Shown here one piece after another: positions 58,260 to 64,000 of a stretch of DNA of 64,000 bases. This DNA is from Tepidicaulis sp002389665. GTDB lineage: Bacteria > Pseudomonadota > Alphaproteobacteria > Parvibaculales > Parvibaculaceae. Where the stretch lies: positions 3,410,001 to 3,474,000 of the forward strand of contig NZ_OZ244942.1 of assembly GCF_965222285.1 (NCBI RefSeq), in the 5' to 3' direction. The translations under genes were made by a program, and so were the position numbers. Each line of letters begins with the position of its first letter. Within the stretch, counting starts at the first letter, position 1. The notes beneath the pieces were generated by a model. It was not told where the DNA came from, made no database searches, and was given only the letters and a program-made list of their open reading frames with translations.

Positions 58260-58908
58260 GCGCGAGCCCCTGAAGCTTGACGATCGTACCGGCCGGATCG
58301 GATCGGCTGGGTATTTCCTCTGCACTAAATGTCCAACATTTATGGGCTGTCGTCAATTCATCCCCTACCCCTTGACCCTTCAAAAAGAGCCCTATGGTTT
58401 GCGGAGTGAAAAAAGGTGCCGCCCAGTCCAGCAATTGGACAAGCGGCGCACAGGCACGGGCCGTCACGGCATCGACCGGACCCAGCGCCGCGGCGTCCAA
58501 CTCCTCGATCCGGCAGGTATGAACCTGGGCCCGGGCCCCGCTCTGGCGCAGCGCCTCGCGCAAGAACGTCGCTTTACGCCGGTCACTATCGACCAAGTGA
58601 ATTTCGACGTCCCGGTCCGCCAGAAGAATGGCCAGCACCACACCGGGAAAACCGCCCCCGCTCCCCAGATCGACAAGCCGCGTCAGGCGTTCTGGTAGAA
58701 GGGGAAGAAGCTGGGCAGAGTCAAAAAAATGCCGGCCCCAGAGGGCATCCAGCGTGTTCGCAGAGACCAGATTGATAGAGCGCTGCCACTTCCTCAGACA
58801 GGACTCGTAGGCGGCGAGACGGTCTAATGTTTCACGTGAAACAGGCATCGCCGCCGAAAAGGATTCCCGATCAACGACTTGCTGGACATTCTTAGTATGG
58901 CTGCTCAT
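58246..58908 (-). CDS. rsmG: 16S rRNA (guanine-N7) methyltransferase RsmG
   Basis: 220 residues. RsmG (GidB) methylates G527 of 16S rRNA using SAM; loss gives low-level streptomycin resistance in known bacteria. The SAM-binding motif is VDLGSGGGFPGVVLAI, with later VDSDRRKATFL and ARACAPLVQLLDW. A perfect parS site (58828-58843) is embedded in the coding sequence and encodes VSRET near residue 23. The gene overlaps mnmG by four bases (ATGA) and parA by about 14 bases, so mnmG-rsmG-parA form a coupled unit. Confidence 0.95.
   Translation of the reverse strand: MSSHTKNVQQVVDRESFSAAMPVSRETLDRLAAYESCLRKWQRSINLVSANTLDALWGRHFFDSAQLLPLLPERLTRLVDLGSGGGFPGVVLAILLADRDVEIHLVDSDRRKATFLREALRQSGARAQVHTCRIEELDAAALGPVDAVTARACAPLVQLLDWAAPFFTPQTIGLFLKGQGVGDELTTAHKCWTFSAEEIPSRSDPAGTIVKLQGLARGNT
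58828..58843. promoter_or_regulatory. parS centromere site, perfect
   Basis: TGTTTCACGTGAAACA matches the ParB-binding consensus exactly. It lies inside the rsmG reading frame, where it encodes VSRET. Confidence 0.95.
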
Positions 58909-60785
58909 TCGCCCGCAGCCCGGCGCTTCTCAGGACGTTTCACGTGAATCAAAAGCGCCGTCAAGGCTGCCGGTGTCATCCCTTCAATCCGGCCGGCCTG
59001 GCCCAGTGTTACGGGGCGCGCATCCTTCAATTTCTGACGGATTTCCGCCGAAATTCCGTGTACTTGTCCATAGTCCAGATCCGCGGGAATCTGTAGCTCT
59101 TCATCCCGGCGGAACGCTTTGATATCCGCCGCCTGCCGGTCCAGATAGCCTGCATATTGAGCGTCGATCCCGACCTGCTCCAGGATCGCCGGGTCGAGTT
59201 TCGAGAGTTCCGGCCATACTTTTTCAATACCGGTCAACCCCACATCGGGATAGGCCGCAAGATCGAATGCCGTCCGCCGTACGCCGTCCTGGTTGATCTT
59301 GAGCCCCCGTTTGACGAGCTCATTCGGCGTCAGAGAAAGGGAAGTCAAAAGAGCCTTCGCCTCCTTGAGAGCCTGCCCCTTTTCCTCGAAGGCTGCGCGC
59401 CGCGCGTGACCCACACAGCCCAGCTCCATACCCAAAGGCGTCAGCCGCTGGTCGGCATTGTCCGCCCGGAGCGTCAACCGGTATTCCGCGCGGGATGTAA
59501 ACATCCGGTAGGGCTCGCTCACCCCCTTGGTGACCAGATCATCAATCATCACGCCGATATAGGCATCCGCCCGGTCGAGGATAAAAGCGTCGCCACCGCC
59601 CGCTGCCCGTGCCGCATTAAGCCCGGCCATCAGGCCCTGCGCCGCGGCCTCTTCATAGCCAGTCGTACCATTGATCTGCCCGGCGAGATAAAGCCCCGGC
59701 AGCTTCTTCGTTTCAAGCGTCGGCAGCAATTCGCGGGGATCAATATAATCATACTCGATGGCATAGCCCGGCCGCCAGATCACCGCTTTCTCCAGACCGG
59801 GAATGGTCTTCAGAAATTCCTTCTGAATCTCTTCCGGGAGCGCCGTCGAAATACCGTTCGGATAAACCGTGTCGTCATCGAGCCCTTCCGGCTCCAGGAA
59901 AATCTGATGGGACTCCCGCTCCGCAAAGCGGACAACCTTATCTTCGATGGACGGGCAATAGCGCGGGCCCCGGCCTTCGATCCGGCCGCCATAGACGGGC
60001 GACTCTTCGAGATTGGCGGCAATGATGTCATGGGTCGCCTGGACCGTCCGGGTAATACCGCATTCGATCTGCGGCACCGTAATAGCCGTTGTCAGGAAGG
60101 AGAACGGTGTCGGGGGATTATCCGCCGGCTGGGTTTCGAGTGAAGCCCAGTCGATGGTCTTCCCATCAAGGCGCGCCGGTGTGCCCGTCTTCAAGCGGCC
60201 GAGCTGAAAGCCAAGCCCGTACAGGCGGTCCGAGAGCCCCAGCGCCGGTGCCTCTCCGACACGGCCCGCAGGTATCCGCTTCCGGCCGATATGGATCATC
60301 CCCCGCAAAAAGGTGCCGGTCGTCAGCACCACTTTCGGCGCTCCGTAGCGCCGCCCATCTTCCGTGATGACACCCTTGAGCTGGCCATTCTCAACCAGCA
60401 GATCATTGACCGCGCCCCCAATCACATCGAGCTCCGCCTGCGCGGTCATCTCTCTCTGCATCGCCTCGCGGTAGAGTTTCCGATCGCTCTGGGTACGAGG
60501 CCCGCGGACCGCCGGTCCCTTACGCCGGTTGAGCAGACGGAACTGGATACCGGAGGCATCCGCCACCCGGCCCATCACACCGTCCAGCGCATCGATCTCC
60601 CGCACGAGATGCCCCTTGCCCAACCCGCCGATGGCCGGATTGCAGGACATCTCCCCGATCGTTTCGATCTTATGGGTGAGCAGAAGCGTTCGGGCACCCA
60701 GGCGCGCAGAGGCAGACGCGGCTTCGCATCCAGCGTGGCCGCCGCCAATGACAATCACATCATAGGAACTTGTTACGTCGCTCAT
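58905..60785 (-). CDS. mnmG: tRNA uridine 5-carboxymethylaminomethyl modification enzyme MnmG
   Basis: 626 residues. The FAD-binding motif is DVIVIGGGHAGCEAA; further features are PAIGGLGKGHLVREIDALDG and the MnmG-specific GLYLAGQINGTTGYEEAAAQG. With MnmE it installs the cmnm5 group on wobble uridine 34 of several tRNAs. A near-perfect parS site is encoded in its C-terminus as HVKRP. It overlaps rsmG at the 3' end. The upstream mnmE gene is separated by 174 bases that hold another parS, so the two modification genes may have separate promoters. Confidence 0.97.
   Translation of the reverse strand: MSDVTSSYDVIVIGGGHAGCEAASASARLGARTLLLTHKIETIGEMSCNPAIGGLGKGHLVREIDALDGVMGRVADASGIQFRLLNRRKGPAVRGPRTQSDRKLYREAMQREMTAQAELDVIGGAVNDLLVENGQLKGVITEDGRRYGAPKVVLTTGTFLRGMIHIGRKRIPAGRVGEAPALGLSDRLYGLGFQLGRLKTGTPARLDGKTIDWASLETQPADNPPTPFSFLTTAITVPQIECGITRTVQATHDIIAANLEESPVYGGRIEGRGPRYCPSIEDKVVRFAERESHQIFLEPEGLDDDTVYPNGISTALPEEIQKEFLKTIPGLEKAVIWRPGYAIEYDYIDPRELLPTLETKKLPGLYLAGQINGTTGYEEAAAQGLMAGLNAARAAGGGDAFILDRADAYIGVMIDDLVTKGVSEPYRMFTSRAEYRLTLRADNADQRLTPLGMELGCVGHARRAAFEEKGQALKEAKALLTSLSLTPNELVKRGLKINQDGVRRTAFDLAAYPDVGLTGIEKVWPELSKLDPAILEQVGIDAQYAGYLDRQAADIKAFRRDEELQIPADLDYGQVHGISAEIRQKLKDARPVTLGQAGRIEGMTPAALTALLIHVKRPEKRRAAGE
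58936..58951. promoter_or_regulatory. parS centromere site, near-perfect
   Basis: CGTTTCACGTGAATCA agrees with the parS consensus at 14 of 16 positions. It lies in the 3' part of mnmG, 92 bases from the perfect site in rsmG. Confidence 0.75.
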
Positions 60786-60918
60786 CTCATCACCCGCTCA
60801 CGGGGACTCCATATGGAGAGTGCGGCCCCGTTCTGACTCCCTTTGGCGGAGGCGTCAATGCGGCTGAATAGCCGCGCTACCTGCCACCAGCAGTTTTCCA
60901 CAAAACCCGGACTCCTTT

Positions 60919-60934
60919 TGTTTCACGTGAAACA
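60919..60934. promoter_or_regulatory. parS centromere site, perfect
   Basis: TGTTTCACGTGAAACA is an exact consensus match in the gap between mnmG and mnmE. A relaxed DnaA-box match, TTTTCCACA, is at 60894-60902, 16 bases away; alone it does not define an origin. Confidence 0.95.
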
Positions 60935-60959
60935 TCAAAGCCACGGAACCCGGCGTCTC

Positions 60960-62315
60960 CTACTTCCCGATACAGAAATCCCGGAACACCACATCCAATA
61001 ATTCTTCGACATCCACCCGGCCAGTCAGCCGCCCGAGCGCCCTCAGTGCTTGACGCAATTCCTCACCGCCAAGCACCACATCATCCTCTGCCAGCCAGCG
61101 TTCGGCCCCGGTCAATCCGGCCACACAGTCCTGCAGCGCGATGCGGTGCCGCTCGCGGCTGATCACTGGATTATCCAGAGAGGGGGCGAGACGGCGCACT
61201 TTTTCCTCGATCAGCGCAGCCAGTTCTTCCAGCCCTTCCCCCCTCACTACCGATATGGGGAGGATTCTACGTCCATAAAGCCCGGGTTCAGGGACCTGTT
61301 CCGGAGCCGAATCCAGATGGTCCGATTTATTGAGCACACACACATCATCCGGCGTGGCATCCTCGAAAGACCCCAATATCTCGTGTCCACCCGGGCTTGC
61401 CGCCGCCATCACAATCCGGAAATCGGCGGCCTCCGCCCGCGCCAAAGCGCGGCGCACGCCTTCCGCCTCCACAGCGTTCTCCGCCTCCCGCAGCCCCGCC
61501 GTATCGGCAATCGTCACAGGCAGGCCCGCGAGTTCCATCCGCGCCTCGATCACATCGCGCGTCGTCCCCGCCTCTTCCGAGACGATGGCCGCTTCCCGCC
61601 CGCACAGCCAATTAAGCAGCGAGGACTTCCCGACATTAGGCGGCCCAACAATCGCAATCTCCAGACCCCGGCGCACCAGCTCGCCCCGGTATCCGTCGGC
61701 CAGTACCGCTTCGATCTCCGATTTGAGCGCGCCAAGCCCCGGCAGAATGGAAGCGCCGAGACCCGCGCCCACATCGCCTTCCTCTTCTCCGAAATCGATA
61801 TCGGCTTCCACATAAGCGCTCATGGCGATCAGCCGCGCCCGCCAATCCTCTGCCTTCTCTTTTAGCGCCCCGGTCATCTGGCGCAGCGCCTGTTCGCGCT
61901 GGCCCGCCGTCTCCGCATCGATGAGATCGGCCAGCCCTTCGACTTCGGTGAGATCAAGCCGCCCGTTCTCGAACGCCCGCCGGGTGAAGGCGCCCCGCTC
62001 CGCCGGTGCGAGCCCCGGCAGCCGCGTCAGCGCGCCAAGCACCGCCTCCACGACCGCGCGCCCGCCATGGACATGGAGCTCGGCAACGTCTTCGCCGGTG
62101 AAACTCGCCGGGCTTTTGAAAAACAGCACCAGCGCCTCATCGAGCCAGGCCCCGGTTTCCGGATCGCGCAGCCGCCGCAGCACCGCCTGGCGCGGCGCGC
62201 CCGGACCCCTGCCGCTCAGCTTCTCAATAGCTGCGCCCGCATCCGGCCCCGAAATCCGGATCACCGCCACTCCGCCTTTACCCGGCGGCGTAGAGAGCGC
62301 AAAGATCGTTTCCAT
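60960..62315 (-). CDS. mnmE: tRNA modification GTPase MnmE
   Basis: 451 residues. The N-terminal tetrahydrofolate-binding domain starts TIFALSTPPGKGGVAVIRISG; the G domain, inserted in a helical domain, has the P-loop VGPPNVGKSSLLNWL (about 225-240), and the C-terminus ends with the family motif FRDFCIGK with the conserved Cys. With MnmG it forms the MnmEG complex that modifies U34. ATG 62315 leads directly into the conserved N-terminus. It is the first gene of the leftward run that continues through mnmG, rsmG and parA, and it diverges from a DUF255 gene. Confidence 0.97.
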   Translation of the reverse strand: METIFALSTPPGKGGVAVIRISGPDAGAAIEKLSGRGPGAPRQAVLRRLRDPETGAWLDEALVLFFKSPASFTGEDVAELHVHGGRAVVEAVLGALTRLPGLAPAERGAFTRRAFENGRLDLTEVEGLADLIDAETAGQREQALRQMTGALKEKAEDWRARLIAMSAYVEADIDFGEEEGDVGAGLGASILPGLGALKSEIEAVLADGYRGELVRRGLEIAIVGPPNVGKSSLLNWLCGREAAIVSEEAGTTRDVIEARMELAGLPVTIADTAGLREAENAVEAEGVRRALARAEAADFRIVMAAASPGGHEILGSFEDATPDDVCVLNKSDHLDSAPEQVPEPGLYGRRILPISVVRGEGLEELAALIEEKVRRLAPSLDNPVISRERHRIALQDCVAGLTGAERWLAEDDVVLGGEELRQALRALGRLTGRVDVEELLDVVFRDFCIGK

Positions 62316-62515
62316 TCCGAATCGAGCCCTTCCCGTCCGGCTTCATCCCGCGCCTCCCGGCTCCAGGATTTTCGCAATCAATTCATCGACATAGAGCTTG
62401 CCGCCCTGATACCGTCCGCTACATATCGGAGGGGCGGTTTTCCTGCCCCGCGCCCGCAACGGGCTGCCCGATCCTGCGCCCCTCACGTCCCCGCGCTTCT
62501 TACGTCAAGGACCTC

Positions 62516-64000
62516 ATGACCCAGACCCGCGCCCAGAACCAGCTTGCCAGCCAGACCAGTCCCTACCTTCTCCAGCATAAGGACAACCCTGTGCATTGGC
62601 GGCCCTGGGGCCCGGAGGCGCTGGCGGAGGCGAAAGCTTCGGGCAAGCCCATCCTGCTCTCGGTCGGCTATGCCGCCTGCCACTGGTGCCATGTCATGGC
62701 GCATGAGAGTTTCGAGAACGCCGAAATCGCCGCACTCATGAACGATCATTTCATCAATATCAAGGTCGATCGCGAAGAACGGCCCGATATCGATGCCATC
62801 TACATGTCCGCCCTGCATATGCTCGGTGAACAGGGCGGCTGGCCGCTCAGCATGTTCCTGACACCGGAGGGCGAGCCCTTCTGGGGCGGCACATACTTTC
62901 CGCCCGAGCCGCGCTATGGCCGCCCGGGCTTCCCGCAAATCCTGCAGGAAATTTCGCGCATCTTCCGCGAAGAGCCGCAAAAAGTCGACGCCAATCGCAC
63001 CGCCCTGACGAAAGCGCTCCATGCCCGCTCCTTGAAGGACGCGCGCGGCACCCCGCCCCCCGATCTTGCGTCACGTGTCGCGGGCAAACTTCTGCAGGTG
63101 ATGGACGCGCAGAACGGCGGCATCCAGGGCGCGCCCAAATTTCCGCAAACCGGCATTCTGACGTTGCTTTGGCGCAACTATCTGCACACGGAAGATGAGG
63201 CTTTTGCTGCACCGGTGCGTAAGGCGCTCGATCACATGTGCGAAGGCGGCATCTACGATCATTTGGGCGGCGGCTTTGCCCGCTACTCTGTCGATGCGGA
63301 ATGGCTCGTGCCGCATTTCGAAAAGATGCTCTACGACAATGCCCTGCTTCTCGATCTTCTCACCCTCGTCTGGCGCACCACCGGCGATGCGCGTTATGCC
63401 GCGCGCATCGAAGAGACGGTGACCTGGATCTCCCGGGAAATGATCGCCGAAGGCGGCGGCTTTGCCGCCAGCCTCGATGCGGACAGTGAAGGCGAGGAAG
63501 GCAAATTCTATGTCTGGTCGCAGGCCGAAATCGATGCCGCGCTTGGCGAGGATGCGGCGCTTTTCAAACAGGCCTATGACATCAGCCCTGCCGGTAATTG
63601 GGAAGGCAAGAACATCCCGAACCGCCTTCACGCCGCAGATGCGCCGTTCGACACCGCCCTCGATGAAAAACTGAAACCCACCCGCCAAACGCTTCTTGCC
63701 TTGCGCGAGAAGCGCGTGCACCCCGGCTGGGACGACAAAGTCTTGAGCGACTGGAACGGTCTCGCCATCGCCGCCCTTGCCCGCGCAGGCGCCGCCTTCG
63801 AGCGGCCTGACTGGGTGGAGCTTGCCCAGCGCGCCTTCAATTTCATCACCGGCACGATGTATGTGGGCGGAAGGCTTTTCCATTCCTGGCGCCAGGCGAA
63901 ACTTCAGCACCGCGCCATGGCGAACGGGCTTGCCGCGATGATCGACGCCGCTCTTGCGCTTTTCAAAGCGACAGGCGCGCGTGCCTATATCGAGCAGGCC
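62516..64000 (+). CDS. DUF255 thioredoxin-like protein (SSP411/YyaL family), 3' end outside the window
   Basis: 495 codons are visible and the frame runs off the right edge without a stop. The N-terminal thioredoxin-like DUF255 domain has the family motif SVGYAACHWCHVMAHESF with a CxxC pair. The following region, with YDHLGGGFARYSVD and PHFEKMLYDNALL, is the (alpha/alpha)6-barrel part of the family, resembling N-acylglucosamine epimerases. Bacterial members (YyaL) and the human SSP411 have no agreed function. The ATG at 62516 directly precedes the conserved start. It is divergent from mnmE, about 200 bases away. Confidence 0.93.
   Translation, partial: MTQTRAQNQLASQTSPYLLQHKDNPVHWRPWGPEALAEAKASGKPILLSVGYAACHWCHVMAHESFENAEIAALMNDHFINIKVDREERPDIDAIYMSALHMLGEQGGWPLSMFLTPEGEPFWGGTYFPPEPRYGRPGFPQILQEISRIFREEPQKVDANRTALTKALHARSLKDARGTPPPDLASRVAGKLLQVMDAQNGGIQGAPKFPQTGILTLLWRNYLHTEDEAFAAPVRKALDHMCEGGIYDHLGGGFARYSVDAEWLVPHFEKMLYDNALLLDLLTLVWRTTGDARYAARIEETVTWISREMIAEGGGFAASLDADSEGEEGKFYVWSQAEIDAALGEDAALFKQAYDISPAGNWEGKNIPNRLHAADAPFDTALDEKLKPTRQTLLALREKRVHPGWDDKVLSDWNGLAIAALARAGAAFERPDWVELAQRAFNFITGTMYVGGRLFHSWRQAKLQHRAMANGLAAMIDAALALFKATGARAYIEQA

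Noticed and set aside
60894..60902. Single DnaA-box match near parS
   Set aside because: One relaxed box without an AT-rich unwinding region or a cluster does not define an origin.
1..64000. CRISPR arrays, insertion sequences, prophage or toxin-antitoxin genes
   Set aside because: No regularly spaced repeats, transposase motifs, integrase or recognisable toxin-antitoxin pair were seen on either strand.

Overview
The window is a GC-rich bacterial chromosome segment that I assign to the Alphaproteobacteria. The assignment rests on gene order: parB-parA-rsmG-mnmG-mnmE lies beside holA-lptE-leuS-DUF3576, an aminotransferase precedes ftsK and lolA, and cnoX-LON domain-Trm112-DUF971-ubiH form a block. 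A perfect CtrA-type motif in front of the ftsK group and three ParB-type parS sites support it. I cannot name a genus from sequence alone. The DNA is almost entirely protein coding with ordinary codon use. I see no insertion sequence, prophage, CRISPR array or toxin-antitoxin pair, so this looks like core chromosome, probably not far from the replication origin.

Layout. Positions 1-10.8 kb hold rsmB (cut by the left edge), dps, rpe, a heparinase II/III-like protein, purH, a Nudix hydrolase, two tandem Atg22/UMF1-like MFS transporters, a D-2-hydroxyacid dehydrogenase and tRNA-Gly(GCC). Positions 11-21 kb hold a prolyl-tRNA editing-type deacylase, a chemoreceptor, the cnoX/LON/Trm112/DUF971 block, a UbiH-type hydroxylase, an amidase and a membrane-anchored PQQ dehydrogenase fused to cytochrome c. 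Positions 21-25 kb form an ammonium-uptake locus: glnK-amtB, then a second amt gene, each unit preceded by a sigma-54-like promoter match. Positions 25-30 kb hold an aminotransferase, ftsK and lolA. Positions 30-35.5 kb form a putrescine/gamma-glutamyl-polyamine locus: puuD-like and puuA-like genes overlap, then come a divergent hydrolase/TetR pair and a putrescine aminotransferase-like gene. Positions 36-49 kb are mixed: xthA, a TetR regulator, a cyclic-nucleotide-binding protein with two thioesterases, an orphan response regulator, two sulfotransferases, an L,D-transpeptidase, the PLP-homeostasis protein YggS, a divergent ThiE-like protein and a porin. Positions 49-64 kb hold the leuS-lptE-holA run, leuA with a candidate leucine attenuator, the parAB/rsmG/mnmG/mnmE group and a DUF255 protein cut by the right edge.

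The most interesting signals lie between or inside genes. The leuA leader contains a small ORF with a run of mostly uncommon leucine codons and competing hairpins. The leader of the putrescine aminotransferase has a 26-codon ORF ending Pro-stop, followed by a terminator-like hairpin only 33 bp before the start codon. Three parS sites lie within about 2.1 kb, two of them inside reading frames. Others are the CtrA box before the ftsK operon, paired sigma-54 sites at the ammonium genes, a CGTATACT direct repeat between a TetR gene and its divergent hydrolase, and tandem palindromes between parA and parB. No clearly new defence or metabolic system is evident. The two leader peptides are the best candidates for undescribed regulation.
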